Below, piece after piece: positions 43,465 through 52,120 of a stretch of DNA of 64,000 nt; position 1 is the stretch's first letter, and each line of letters begins with the position of its first letter. The position numbers and the translations under genes were made by a program. The DNA comes from Fodinibacter sp963763015. GTDB lineage: Bacteria; Actinomycetota; Actinomycetes; Actinomycetales; Dermatophilaceae. The notes under the pieces were generated by a model, which was not told the origin of the DNA, did no database searches, and saw only the letters and a program-made list of their open reading frames with translations. The stretch lies in the NCBI GenBank assembly GCA_963763015.1, contig CAVXML010000011.1:310001-374000 (forward strand), written 5' to 3'.

Positions 43465-43470
43465 TAGGCT
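43465..43470 (+). promoter_or_regulatory. -10 element of a leaderless promoter (AraC-type gene)
   Basis: TAGGCT ends 6 bases before the GTG at 43477. Confidence 0.5.
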
Positions 43471-43476
43471 GGGGCG

Positions 43477-44376
43477 GTGCCCGATAGGACAAAGGCGACA
43501 CCGCGGCCCACGGCCTCGACCGGCGGCGTCCTGCGGCCCGGTGAGTTCGCCCGCCACGTCACCCTCGTGCGCGCGCCGGCCGGTGAGAGTGCGTCCCACT
43601 GGGTGGAGAACCGGTGGTCGCTGCGCTGGGACCTGCCCCCCGGGCGCTGGTACGACAGCGAGGTGCTGCCGCACCCGACGTGCTCGCTGACCGTCGAGCT
43701 CGGGAGCCACCCACGGCCCGGGATGCCGCCCGGCGAGACCGTGGTGGTGACCGGTGTGGTCACCCGTCGGTTCGACGTCCAGGTGCGGGGATGGGGGCGG
43801 GTCGTGGGCCTGCGGTTCCGGCCGGGCGGGCTCGCCGCGCTCACCGGCCTGCCGGCATCCGCCTGGACAGACCGCTCGGTGGCAGGGCGGGAGGTCCTGC
43901 CCGCGGCCCTGGCCAGGCGGCTCGCCGACCCAGGCCTCGCGGCATCCGGCACGGCATGGGCCGAGACCGCCGAGGCGGGGCTGGCGGCGCTCGCCGGTGA
44001 GCGGCCCGACCCGCGCTACGGCCTCGTCCTCGACGTGGTGGCCGACATGCTGGGCGACCGCGGCCTGCTCTCCGTGGCCGAGGTGGCGCGACGGCACGAC
44101 GTGACGGTGCGCACCCTTCAGCGGCTGTTCACGCACTACGTCGGGGTGGGGCCGAAGTGGGTGCTCTCGCGCTACCGGATGCACGACGCGGTGGCCGAGC
44201 TCGATGCCGGCTGGGACGGCACGCTCACCGACCTCGCCGTGCGCTACGGCTGGTACGACCAGGCCCACTTCACCCGCGACTTCACCGCCCTCGTCGGCGT
44301 GACACCCCGCCAGTACCGTGACCGCACGGCGGCCGAGGTCGCCGACACCCGGGGATCATCCGCGACATCACCGTGA
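43477..44376 (+). CDS. AraC-family transcriptional regulator (DUF6597-type sensor)
   Basis: A 299-residue regulator. The N-terminal part (RPGEFARHVTLVRAPAGESA, HWVENRWSLRWDLPPG, GWGRVVGLRFRPGGLAALTG) is the sensor type found in many actinobacterial AraC proteins. The C-terminus has two helix-turn-helix units: LLSVAEVARRHDVTVRTLQR and TLTDLAVRYGWYDQAHFTRD, ending FTALVGVTPRQYR. Targets are unknown. The divergent VOC gene is a candidate. The start is GTG 43477 with a leaderless -10. Confidence 0.92.
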   Translation: MPDRTKATPRPTASTGGVLRPGEFARHVTLVRAPAGESASHWVENRWSLRWDLPPGRWYDSEVLPHPTCSLTVELGSHPRPGMPPGETVVVTGVVTRRFDVQVRGWGRVVGLRFRPGGLAALTGLPASAWTDRSVAGREVLPAALARRLADPGLAASGTAWAETAEAGLAALAGERPDPRYGLVLDVVADMLGDRGLLSVAEVARRHDVTVRTLQRLFTHYVGVGPKWVLSRYRMHDAVAELDAGWDGTLTDLAVRYGWYDQAHFTRDFTALVGVTPRQYRDRTAAEVADTRGSSATSP

Positions 44377-44457
44377 TGACGCGGAAGTCCGCCCGGGCCG
44401 CGGAAGCATCTGCGTCACGAGCGGAGAACCGCGTCGTCACCGTGATGGCGCGGGAAG
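44366..44457. repeat. Short direct repeat with palindromes between convergent genes
   Basis: TCACCGTGATG occurs at 44368-44378 (within the palindrome CATCACCGTGATG, 44366-44378) and again at 44437-44447. Both are followed by CGCGG and GAAG. It lies between the AraC-type gene end and the CoA ligase end. It may be a terminator region or a diverged repeat pair. Confidence 0.5.
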
Positions 44458-44465
44458 CTTCGGCG

Positions 44466-46376
44466 TCAGGCGCCGGCCCGCAGCACCGGCGCCAGCCGGT
44501 CGAGCACCCCGGCATCCTCGATGGTGCCCGGGACGGTGGGCACCTTGCCGTCGGCGATCTCACGCATCGTCTTGCGGAGGATCTTCCCGGATCGGGTCTT
44601 GGGCAGCCCACCGACGATGTCGACCTGCTTGAGGCTGGCGACGGCGCCGACCTCGTCGCGGACCCGCTGCACGAGCTCCGTGCAGATCCGCTCCCCCTCG
44701 GCCCCGCTGCCGTCGATGCCGCCCTTGAGCACGACCAGCCCCCGTGGCACCTGGCCCTTGAAGTCGTCGGCCACGCCGATCACCGCGCACTCGGCGACGT
44801 CTGGGTGGCCGGCCAGCGCCGCCTCGATCGAGCCCGTCGACAGCCGGTGCCCGGCGACGTTGAGCACGTCGTCGGTGCGGCCCATGACGTAGACGTAGCC
44901 GTCCTCGTCGATGAGGCCCCCGTCACCGGTGAGGTAGTAGCCCTCGAAGACGGACAGGTACCCGGCGACGAAGCGGTCGTCGTCCTGCCACAGCGTGGGC
45001 AGGGTGCCCGGGGGCAGCGGCAGCCTGATGGCGATGGCTCCCTCCGTGCCCCGCGGCGCCGGTCGCCCGGTGTCGTCGAGCACCTGGACGTCGTAGCCCG
45101 GCACGCGCACCGACGGCGAGCCGGGCTTGATCGGCATCGGCTCGAGACCGCGCAGGTTGGCGGCGATGGGCCAGCCGGTCTCCGTCTGCCACCAGTTGTC
45201 CACGACGGGGACGCCGAGGACCGAGGTGGCCCACTCGTAGGTGTCGGGGTCCAGGCGCTCCCCGGCGAGGAAGACCGTCTGCAGGCTGGACAGGTCGTGG
45301 CCCTTCATGAGGTCGCCGGCCGGGTCCTCACGCTTGATCGCGCGGTATGCCGTGGGCGCCGTGAACATGGCCTTCACCCGGTGTTCGGCGATCACCCGCC
45401 AGAAGGCGCTGGCGTCGGGGGTACCGACGGGCTTCCCTTCGTAGAGAACCGTGGTGGCGCCCGTGAGCAGCGGGGCGTAGACGATGTAGGAGTGCCCCAC
45501 GACCCACCCAACATCGGATGCCGTGAACCACACGTCCCCGGGCCCGACGTCGTAGATGTTCTCCATCGACCAGCGCAGGGCGACGGCGTGGCCGCCGTTG
45601 TCGCGGACGATGCCCTTCGGGCGTCCGGTCGTCCCCGAGGTGTAGAGCACGTAGAGCGGGTCGGTCGCCTCCACCTCCACGCAGTCGGCAGGTTCGGCGT
45701 CGGCGACGAGCTCCTCCCAGTCCATCTCCTCCCAGTCGGTGTCGCGCTCGCCGACGGCCGCCCAGCACTGCTCCCGCTGGAGCACGACGACAGACTCCGG
45801 CTTGTGCGTGCTGCGGTCGAGCGCGGCATCCAGCATGGGTTTGTACTCGACGACCCGCGACGGCTCGATGCCACAGCTGGCCGCGACGATGACGGTGGGC
45901 TTGGCGTCCTCGATCCGTGCCGCGAGCTCCGCGGGCGCGAAGCCGCCGAAGACGACCGAGTGGATGGCCCCGAGCCGGGCGCACGCGAGCATCGCCACGA
46001 CGGCCTCGGGGACCATCGGCATGTACACGACGACCCGGTCACCCTTCTCGACCCCGAGCGAGGCCAGCGCTCCCGCGAACGTGGCGACGCGCTCGAGCAG
46101 CTCGGCGTACGTGACCCGCTGCACCACCCCGGTGACCGGGCTGTCGTAGATGAGCGCCGTCTGCTGGCCACGGCCGTCGCGGACGTGGCGGTCGAGGGCG
46201 TTGAAGCACGTGTTGAGCGAGCCTCCACGGAACCAGCGGTAGAACGGCGGGTTGCTGCCGTCGAGCACGGTCGTGGGTTCGGTGATCCAGTCGACGGACC
46301 GTGCGGCCGCCCCCCAGAAGGACGTGGGGTCCGAGATCGACTGCTCGTAGGCCGCTTCGTAGGCGCCGGTGCTCAT
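44466..46376 (-). CDS. prpE: Propionyl-CoA synthetase-like acyl-CoA ligase
   Basis: A 636-residue AMP-forming CoA ligase. The N-terminal ACAS domain (YEQSISDPTSFWGAAARSVD) is followed by the P-loop YTSGTTGRPKG (about 244-254), WFTASDVGWVVGHSYIVYAP, VDNWWQTETGWPI, GRTDDVLNVAGHRLSTGSIE and the C-terminal catalytic Lys598 in RSGKILRKTM. The pattern, including GHSYIVYAPLL, fits propionate-CoA ligase better than acetate. The ATG has CACGAT six bases upstream and an ACGATGTGGCCATG context shared with the HNH gene, so it is probably leaderless. Confidence 0.88.
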   Translation of the reverse strand: MSTGAYEAAYEQSISDPTSFWGAAARSVDWITEPTTVLDGSNPPFYRWFRGGSLNTCFNALDRHVRDGRGQQTALIYDSPVTGVVQRVTYAELLERVATFAGALASLGVEKGDRVVVYMPMVPEAVVAMLACARLGAIHSVVFGGFAPAELAARIEDAKPTVIVAASCGIEPSRVVEYKPMLDAALDRSTHKPESVVVLQREQCWAAVGERDTDWEEMDWEELVADAEPADCVEVEATDPLYVLYTSGTTGRPKGIVRDNGGHAVALRWSMENIYDVGPGDVWFTASDVGWVVGHSYIVYAPLLTGATTVLYEGKPVGTPDASAFWRVIAEHRVKAMFTAPTAYRAIKREDPAGDLMKGHDLSSLQTVFLAGERLDPDTYEWATSVLGVPVVDNWWQTETGWPIAANLRGLEPMPIKPGSPSVRVPGYDVQVLDDTGRPAPRGTEGAIAIRLPLPPGTLPTLWQDDDRFVAGYLSVFEGYYLTGDGGLIDEDGYVYVMGRTDDVLNVAGHRLSTGSIEAALAGHPDVAECAVIGVADDFKGQVPRGLVVLKGGIDGSGAEGERICTELVQRVRDEVGAVASLKQVDIVGGLPKTRSGKILRKTMREIADGKVPTVPGTIEDAGVLDRLAPVLRAGA

Positions 46377-46382
46377 GGCCAC

Positions 46383-46388
46383 ATCGTG
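46383..46388 (-). promoter_or_regulatory. -10-like element before the CoA ligase
   Basis: On the minus strand CACGAT ends 6 bases before the ATG at 46376. It is weaker than TANNNT. Confidence 0.3.
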
Positions 46389-46596
46389 CTCACGGCCGGG
46401 TGGCAACGCCACCACTGCGGTCGTCGCGGGCGCTCGGGCGGGCGCCCTGGGCGCCGAACGGGCTCGTCCGGCACGCCCGCCCCCTGGGCAGTGCGACCGG
46501 CGGGCACCGGACGTACGGTGTGCGGACGGCCGGCGTGCGGGGCTGGCCGGTGTGCGGGCTGTCGCGGACCGCCTGGCGGCCGGGAGAGGAGGACCC

Positions 46597-47349
46597 GTGG
46601 CCACGTTCGTCCTCGTTCCGGGTGCCGGTGGCCAGGCGTGGTACTGGCACCGCGTCGTGGACCAGCTGGCGGCACTGGGGCACCAGGCGGTTGCGGTGGA
46701 CCTCCCGTCGACCGACGTGGATGCCGGTCTGGAGGACTACGTGCGCGTCGTCCTGGACGCGACCCCACGCCGGGCCGCCCGGACGGCCGGTGGTGGCGGC
46801 CTCGCGGTTGTCGGGCAGTCGCTGGGCGGGCTGGTGGCCCCACTCGTCGCCGACCGCTCTTCGGCGGACCTGCTCGTGCTCGTCGCCGCGATGATCCCGC
46901 GCCCCGGTGAGAGCGGCGGGGACTGGTGGGAGGCCACCGGGCAGGCGGACGCCGCCCGGCGGCTGGCCCTCGCGGAGGGGCGCGAGCCCGGCGACGACGA
47001 CGAGGCCGAGGTGTTCTTCCACGACGTGCCCGAGGAGGTGCGCGCCGAGGCGATGCGGCGCCCCGCTGGTCAGACGGACCGGCCCTTTCGCGACCCGTGG
47101 CCGCTCGACCACTGGCCGGACGTTCCGACGCGCGTCGTGGCGTGCTCCCGCGACCGGCTGTTCCCGCTCCCGTTCATGACCGAGCTGGCCCGGTCCCGGA
47201 TCGGTGTCGAGCCGGACGTGCTCGACGCCGGCCACCTCCCGGCGCTGGCGAACCCCGCCGCTCTCGTCGCCCTGCTCGAGGCCTACCGGGAGGAGCTCGG
47301 ACTCGCTCCGGGTGGGCCGGGCCGCGCCCCGCAGGGGTCCCACACCTGA
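46597..47349 (+). CDS. Alpha/beta hydrolase
   Basis: A 250-residue serine hydrolase of the small salicylate-esterase/hydroxynitrile-lyase-like type. The oxyanion region is VLVPGAGGQAWYWHRVV. The nucleophile elbow is VVGQSLGG with Ser75. The acid is probably in CSRDRLFPL, and the catalytic His is in LDAGHLPALANP. The substrate is unknown. The GTG has AGGAGG four bases upstream. It ends at a strong hairpin shared with tRNA-Ser. Confidence 0.88.
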   Translation: MATFVLVPGAGGQAWYWHRVVDQLAALGHQAVAVDLPSTDVDAGLEDYVRVVLDATPRRAARTAGGGGLAVVGQSLGGLVAPLVADRSSADLLVLVAAMIPRPGESGGDWWEATGQADAARRLALAEGREPGDDDEAEVFFHDVPEEVRAEAMRRPAGQTDRPFRDPWPLDHWPDVPTRVVACSRDRLFPLPFMTELARSRIGVEPDVLDAGHLPALANPAALVALLEAYREELGLAPGGPGRAPQGSHT

Positions 47350-47384
47350 GGAACCCCCGGGCCGCGAGCGTCCCGGGGGTTCCT
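47349..47384. terminator. Strong hairpin between hydrolase and tRNA-Ser
   Basis: AGGAACCCCCGGG and CCCGGGGGTTCCT pair perfectly over 13 bp around a 10-base loop. It ends 2 bases from the 3' end of the convergent tRNA gene and serves both directions. Confidence 0.75.
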
Positions 47385-47386
47385 GG

Positions 47387-47474
47387 TGGCGGAGGATGGG
47401 GGATTTGAACCCCCGAGGGTTTTATCCCAACACGATTTCCAATCGTGCGCACTAGGCCACTATGCGAATCCTCC
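47387..47474 (-). tRNA. tRNA-Ser (anticodon GGA)
   Basis: A class II tRNA with acceptor arms GGAGGAT and ATCCTCC, discriminator G and encoded CCA. Anticodon stem CACGA/TCGTG encloses loop TTGGAAA, with anticodon GGA. A long variable arm and T arm GGGGG-TTCAAAT-CCCCC are present. It reads UCC and UCU codons. Confidence 0.96.
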
Positions 47475-47572
47475 GCGGGCGAGGCTACTAGAGGATCGGG
47501 GCCGTCAGAAATCCTCGGGCCCGGCACCGGGGCGCGTCCGGCGGCCCGGTCCTGCCGCAGCCGAACGGCGTT

Positions 47573-47602
47573 TTGCCGGGGCTGCGGGTCGGCACCTAGG
47601 AT
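47573..47602 (+). promoter_or_regulatory. Promoter of the SRP RNA gene
   Basis: TTGCCG (47573-47578), 18 bases, TAGGAT (47597-47602), with the RNA 5' end expected about 7 bases later. Confidence 0.5.
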
Positions 47603-47609
47603 CGGATGC

Positions 47610-47698
47610 GGCACCCCGCGTGGTGGTACCCCACTGAACTCCCCCAGGGCAGGAATGCAGCAAGGGCAGGTGGGCTCTTCCAGGTACGCGGGGTGTCC
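47610..47698 (+). ncRNA. ffs: Signal recognition particle RNA, small (4.5S) bacterial type
   Basis: The ends pair as a long hairpin (GCACCCCGCG with CGCGGGGTGT). Toward the tip are the conserved SRP symmetric and asymmetric loop sequences, CAGGGCAGGAATGCAGCAAG and GGCAGGTGGGCTCTT. The length of about 89 nt suits the small bacterial SRP RNA that binds Ffh. It sits upstream of dnaX, as in many actinobacteria. Confidence 0.92.
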
Positions 47699-47719
47699 TC
47701 GTCGCCTGGGCCTGCGCCC

Positions 47720-48568
47720 TCATCGTGACGCGGCGGCCGACTCCCGGTCCGCGGGGTCGCAGACCCCGCCGCAGCCACCCTCGCCGCACCCGCATCCCGT
47801 CTCGGCCCGGGGCGCGGCCTGAGGGACCCCGTCCTCCGCGACCGCGCCGTCGGCACCCGCACCCGATCCACAGGCCCCACCGCAACACCCGCCGCCGCAG
47901 CCCCCGCCCTCGGCGACCGCCTGGGGCTCGGTGCCCTGCAGGTCCCACACCTGCTGGATGGCGTCTCGCAGCACCTCGACCGGCTGTGCGCCCGTGACAC
48001 CGTACTTCTGGTCGAGGACGAACGTCGGCACCGCGGTGATGCCGATCTGGGAGGCCAGGGCGAGGTCGGTGCGCACGTCGATGCCGCGGTCGTCGCCGGC
48101 GAGGAGGTCGCGCACGGCATCCTCGCGAAGACCTCCCTCGACGCCGAGGCGCACGAGCGTCTCCGGGTCGCCGAGCTGCGCTCCCTCGGAGTACCACCCC
48201 CGCATGACTCGCTCGGTGACCTCCTCCTCGCGGCCCAGTGCACGCGCGAGGTGGATGAGCCGGTGGGCGTCGTAGGAGTTGCCTCCGCGCAGCCGCTCCC
48301 ACTGGAAGTCGAGACCGACGGCGGCGGCATCCTGCGCCATGCGCTGCTGCTGGAGCACCATCTGCTCGCGCGAGACGCCGTACTTGGCCGCGACCGCATC
48401 GACCACCGGGGTGTCGTCGACCGCAGGGGCACCACGGTCGAGCTGGAAGCTGTGCCACACGACCTCCACCTCGTCGCGGTGCTCGAGCTGCTCGAGGGCG
48501 AGCTCGAGGTGCCTCCGGCCGAGGTGGCAGAAGGGGCACAGGATGTCTGACCAGACGTCGATACGCAC
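47720..48568 (-). CDS. DsbA-family (FrnE-like) oxidoreductase with a cysteine-rich tail
   Basis: A 282-residue thioredoxin-fold protein. It begins VRIDVWSDILCPFCHLGRRH with the CPFC redox pair at Cys11/Cys14. The helical insert contains GGNSYDAHRLIHLARALG, and the cis-Pro region is ITAVPTFVLDQKYGVTGAQP, all typical of cytoplasmic FrnE/HCCA-isomerase-like proteins. Ordinary members end near residue 215-235. Here a Gly-rich tail carries eight more cysteines (224, 228, 229, 233, 259, 261, 266, 270) in two clusters. It has no signal peptide. The GTG start has TACCCT (48575-48580) six bases upstream. Confidence 0.88.
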   Translation of the reverse strand: MRIDVWSDILCPFCHLGRRHLELALEQLEHRDEVEVVWHSFQLDRGAPAVDDTPVVDAVAAKYGVSREQMVLQQQRMAQDAAAVGLDFQWERLRGGNSYDAHRLIHLARALGREEEVTERVMRGWYSEGAQLGDPETLVRLGVEGGLREDAVRDLLAGDDRGIDVRTDLALASQIGITAVPTFVLDQKYGVTGAQPVEVLRDAIQQVWDLQGTEPQAVAEGGGCGGGCCGGACGSGAGADGAVAEDGVPQAAPRAETGCGCGEGGCGGVCDPADRESAAASR

Positions 48569-48574
48569 GCCTGC

Positions 48575-48580
48575 AGGGTA
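48575..48580 (-). promoter_or_regulatory. -10 element of a leaderless promoter (DsbA-like gene)
   Basis: On the minus strand TACCCT ends 6 bases before the GTG at 48568. Confidence 0.5.
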
Positions 48581-48660
48581 TGTCGTGCCACGGACGACGG
48601 CCGAATGCGGGGGGCGTCCACAGCGGGCGCCACGGCACACGGGATGTCCGGTATCGCGGC

Positions 48661-48666
48661 TAGGGT
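48661..48666 (+). promoter_or_regulatory. -10 element of the leaderless dnaX promoter
   Basis: TAGGGT ends 7 bases before the GTG at 48674. Confidence 0.55.
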
Positions 48667-48673
48667 TCGACAG

Positions 48674-50848
48674 GTGAGCACCGCGCTGTACCGTCGCTAC
48701 CGCCCCGAGACGTTCGCCGACGTCATCGGGCAGGAGCACGTGACCGAGCCGCTCATGCAGGCGCTGCGCACGGAGCGCGTCAACCACGCCTACCTCTTCA
48801 GCGGCCCGCGGGGCTGCGGCAAGACCACGAGTGCCCGCATCCTCGCCAGATGCCTCAACTGCGAGTCGGGCCCCACGCCCGAGCCGTGCGGCACCTGCGA
48901 CTCCTGCGTCGCGCTGGCCCGCGGTGGCTCGGGCACCGTCGACGTCATCGAGATCGACGCCGCGAGCCACGGTGGCGTCGACGACGCCCGTGACCTGAGA
49001 GAGCGCGCCTCCTACGGGCCGGCACAGAGTCGCTACAAGATCTACATCATCGACGAGGCCCACATGGTCACGCCGCAGGGCTTCAACGCCCTGCTCAAGA
49101 TCGTCGAGGAGCCGCCGGAGCACGTGAAGTTCGTCTTCGCGACGACCGAGCCGGAGAAGGTCATCGGCACCATCCGCTCCCGGACCCACCACTACCCCTT
49201 CCGCCTGGTCCCTCCCGCGCGGCTGCAGGCGTACATGGAGGACATCTGCGCCAAGGAGGGCGTGGCCGTGGCACCCGGGGTGCTGTCGTTCGTGGTCCGC
49301 GCCGGTGGCGGGTCGGTCCGCGACTCGCTCTCGGTGCTCGACCAGCTCATCGCGGGCTCCGGGCCCGAGGGCCTGACGTACGAGTCGGCCGCTGCCCTGC
49401 TCGGCTTCACCGACGGCGAGCTGCTCGACGCGTCCATCGACGCCCTGGCGGCCGGCGACGCCGCCGCTGTGTTCAGGGCGATCGACAAGGTGGTCGAGAC
49501 GGGTCTGGACCCTCGCCGCTTCGTCGAGGACCTCCTCGAGCGCCTGCGCGACCTCATCGTCGTCGCGGCGGTCAGCGACGGCGCCGGGTCCGTCCTGCGC
49601 CACGTGCCGGAGGACCAGCTCGAGCGGATGCGCCGGCAGGCAGCCGCGTTCGGGGCCGGCGCGCTCTCTCGTGCGGCCGACGTCGTCAACGCCGGGCTGA
49701 CCGAGATGACGGGCGCCACCGCGCCCCGGCTCCAGCTCGAGCTCATCGCGGCTCGGGTCCTCCTCCCGGGCGCCGCAGGGGAGGCCGGGTACGCGGCCCG
49801 GCTCGACCGGCTCGAGCGCCGCCTCGAGCTCGGGGGCGTTCCAACGTCGGCGGCGCCGAGGGCCCTGGCGGGCACGTCGCCCCCGCCCGGGGCTGGCACC
49901 GCTCCGCCTCGGCCCGTGGCCACCGGCGCGGGCGACGGTGCACTCACCGCTCGCCCGGCCCCGGCCCCCTCGGTGCACGAGGAGGCCACGACGGCCGCCG
50001 CCGACGAGCGGATGCCGTCCTCGCCGGACCACGACGCGCGTGGCACCCGGCAGGAGGCTGCTCCCGCACCGGCCACCGCCGACGCCCGGACCGCAGGGAC
50101 AGAGGCGCCTTCTCCCTCGCCGACGCAGGTGCGCGGCCCGGGCGGCCTGGACACCGACGCCCTTCGGCGCTCGTGGCCGGACGTCCTCGACTGGCTGAGC
50201 CGGCACAAGCGAGTCACCTGGACGTTCGTCTCACAGAACGCGCAGGTCGCCGACTACGACGGCCATCGGGTGCTTCTGGGCATCTCGACCGTCGGCCTCG
50301 CCGACACCTTCCGTCGGGGTGCGCACGCGGACTACGTCCGACAGGCCCTCATCGACGTGCTGGGGGTGGATGCCCCGGTGGAGGGAGTCCCCGCTGACGA
50401 CACGGGGGGCGCGCGCGGAGCGCGGCCCGGGCGCCCCGTCCCACCGCAGGAGTCGGCGGCATCCGGCGGGTCGCCACCTGCCGCGGCATCCAGCCCTGCG
50501 CCCGCCGACGCCCCGGACCCGGACCGGCAGCCGGACGTCGACGCGGAGTCGGCCGGGACCGGCTCGGCACCGGGCACCCGGGGCGACCTCGCCTCAGGGG
50601 CGCGCGGGCCGGCATCCGGGCAGAATCCGGGCAGCTGGTCCGACGCACCCCCGCCGAGGGACAGCGCGCCGCCGTGGGCTGCTCCGACGCAGGTCCCCGG
50701 GCCGGCCGGTGAACCGGTGGCAGAGCGGACCGTGGACGACACGGCCATCAGCGACGACGACGAGTCGATCGACGAGCGCGCCGATGTCGGCGTCCCGGTC
50801 GTCGAACGCCTGCTGGGCGGCACCGTCATCTCGGAGGACACCCGGTGA
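48674..50848 (+). CDS. dnaX: DNA polymerase III subunit gamma/tau
   Basis: The clamp-loader ATPase. The protein has 724 residues. It opens VSTALYRRYRPETFADVIGQ. Walker A is GPRGCGKTT (44-52). A zinc module has Cys60, Cys63, Cys72, Cys75 and Cys78. Walker B/sensor regions include YIIDEAHMVTPQGFNALLKI and FVFATTEPEKVIGTIRSRT. A Pro/Ala-rich linker (about 400-490) leads to a tau-like domain (SWPDVLDWLSRHKRVTWTFV) and a second disordered acidic tail ending GGTVISEDTR. No programmed frameshift signal (A-rich slippery site) is visible. It overlaps plsC by 4 bases (GTGA). Confidence 0.95.
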   Translation: MSTALYRRYRPETFADVIGQEHVTEPLMQALRTERVNHAYLFSGPRGCGKTTSARILARCLNCESGPTPEPCGTCDSCVALARGGSGTVDVIEIDAASHGGVDDARDLRERASYGPAQSRYKIYIIDEAHMVTPQGFNALLKIVEEPPEHVKFVFATTEPEKVIGTIRSRTHHYPFRLVPPARLQAYMEDICAKEGVAVAPGVLSFVVRAGGGSVRDSLSVLDQLIAGSGPEGLTYESAAALLGFTDGELLDASIDALAAGDAAAVFRAIDKVVETGLDPRRFVEDLLERLRDLIVVAAVSDGAGSVLRHVPEDQLERMRRQAAAFGAGALSRAADVVNAGLTEMTGATAPRLQLELIAARVLLPGAAGEAGYAARLDRLERRLELGGVPTSAAPRALAGTSPPPGAGTAPPRPVATGAGDGALTARPAPAPSVHEEATTAAADERMPSSPDHDARGTRQEAAPAPATADARTAGTEAPSPSPTQVRGPGGLDTDALRRSWPDVLDWLSRHKRVTWTFVSQNAQVADYDGHRVLLGISTVGLADTFRRGAHADYVRQALIDVLGVDAPVEGVPADDTGGARGARPGRPVPPQESAASGGSPPAAASSPAPADAPDPDRQPDVDAESAGTGSAPGTRGDLASGARGPASGQNPGSWSDAPPPRDSAPPWAAPTQVPGPAGEPVAERTVDDTAISDDDESIDERADVGVPVVERLLGGTVISEDTR

Positions 50849-51540
50849 GCGCGACCTCGTACCGCGTGAGCCACGGCATCGTGGCGCCGCTGTCCAAGCT
50901 GCTGTGGCGCCCGATGATCACCGGCACCGAGAACGTCCCGCTCGTCGGCGGCGTGCTGCTGGCGAGCAACCACCTGTCGTTCATCGACTCGTTCGCCATC
51001 CCGATCGCGGCGCCCCGACCGGTGAGCTTCCTGGCGAAGTCCGACTACTTCACCGGCACGGGGGTGAGCGGGGCCATCCGGCGCGGGTTCTTCGAGGGCA
51101 CCGACGCGATCCCGGTCGACCGGCACTCCTCCCGTGCGGCCCAGGAGTCGCTCGACGCCGCGCTCTCGGTGCTGCGCGAGGGACGTGCCTTCGGCATCTA
51201 CCCGGAGGGGACCCGGTCGCGCGACGGCCGCCTCTACCGGGGACGCACCGGGGTGGCCTGGCTGGCGCTGACGGCGGGCGTGCCCGTCGTGCCGGTGGGG
51301 CTGGTGGGCACCGACCGCGTCCAGCCCGTGGGGGCCAGCATGCCGCGGCTCGCCAGGGTGCGCGTCTCCTTCGGACGACCGATCCGCCCCGAGCCCTACG
51401 TCGGGATGCCGGCCGGCAAGGGCCGTCGACTCCTCACCGACGAGGTGATGGACGCCATCGCCGAGCTGTCCGGCCAGGACAGGGCCGACTGCTACAACGA
51501 GCTGCCGCCTGACTCCACGGGCGCCGCCGTCGGGATCTGA
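50845..51540 (+). CDS. plsC: 1-acylglycerol-3-phosphate acyltransferase
   Basis: A 231-residue membrane-associated acyltransferase of phospholipid synthesis. The catalytic HX4D motif is His43...Asp48 in NHLSFIDS. Other blocks are AIPVDRH, FGIYPEGTRSRDGRLYRGRT and VPVVPVGLVGTD. The start GTG lies inside the dnaX stop, so the two are translated together. Such PlsC-like proteins occur in several paralogues per actinobacterial genome. Confidence 0.9.
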   Translation: MSATSYRVSHGIVAPLSKLLWRPMITGTENVPLVGGVLLASNHLSFIDSFAIPIAAPRPVSFLAKSDYFTGTGVSGAIRRGFFEGTDAIPVDRHSSRAAQESLDAALSVLREGRAFGIYPEGTRSRDGRLYRGRTGVAWLALTAGVPVVPVGLVGTDRVQPVGASMPRLARVRVSFGRPIRPEPYVGMPAGKGRRLLTDEVMDAIAELSGQDRADCYNELPPDSTGAAVGI

Positions 51541-51565
51541 GGGGCGACGGGCCAGCCCGGCCGGG

Positions 51566-52120
51566 TCACGGGTGAAGCGCGTCGAACTCCGCCTCGGCCA
51601 CCATGTCGGGGTCGGCATCGAGGCGCACGTGGGCGAGCAGCGCCTGCACGACGCGCAGCGCTGCGGCGGCTCGCTCACCCCAGTGCGAGAGGTAGCTGAA
51701 CTGCCACCACCAGAGCGCCTCCACCGGGCGGCCGGCGTCAAAGTGGCTCAGCCCGTGCGTCAGGGCCGAGGCGATGTCGGCGAGGTCATTGGAGAGGCAC
51801 CCGACGGTGGGCTCGGGGTCGATGACCGGGTCCGCCACGTCCGCGTACTCGTCGAGGCCCTCGAACACGTTGGCCAGGCTCTCGCGCAGCGGGTCCAGCT
51901 CGGCGTCGGGTCCCGGGTCGACCTCGAAGCGCGCGACCGGCACGACGTCCTGGATGGCGCCGAGGCGAGCGCCCATGACGAGCACCTGCGAGAGGGCGAG
52001 CAGCCCCATCGGAAGGGCTGCCTCGGGGGCGTTGCCCGCGGCGATCTCGCGGACGGTGAGCAGGAACATGCGCGCATCGGCCGCGGACTCCTCGGCCAGC
52101 TCGCCCAGGTCGTCAGACAT
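51566..52120 (-). CDS. DUF5063 family protein
   Basis: A 184-residue all-helical acidic protein, a conserved actinobacterial companion of recR. Blocks are LAEESAADARMFLLTVREIA, LADIASALTHGLSHFDAG and ALWWWQFSYLSHWGERAAAA. Function is unknown. The ATG at 52120 has GGAGG 8 bases upstream and lies within the end of recR (8-base overlap), so its expression is tied to recR. Confidence 0.85.
   Translation of the reverse strand: MSDDLGELAEESAADARMFLLTVREIAAGNAPEAALPMGLLALSQVLVMGARLGAIQDVVPVARFEVDPGPDAELDPLRESLANVFEGLDEYADVADPVIDPEPTVGCLSNDLADIASALTHGLSHFDAGRPVEALWWWQFSYLSHWGERAAAALRVVQALLAHVRLDADPDMVAEAEFDALHP

Noticed and set aside
48674..50848. Programmed frameshift in dnaX
   Set aside because: No A-rich slippery heptamer or suitable stem is visible, and the single frame runs through the tau-like domain to the stop.
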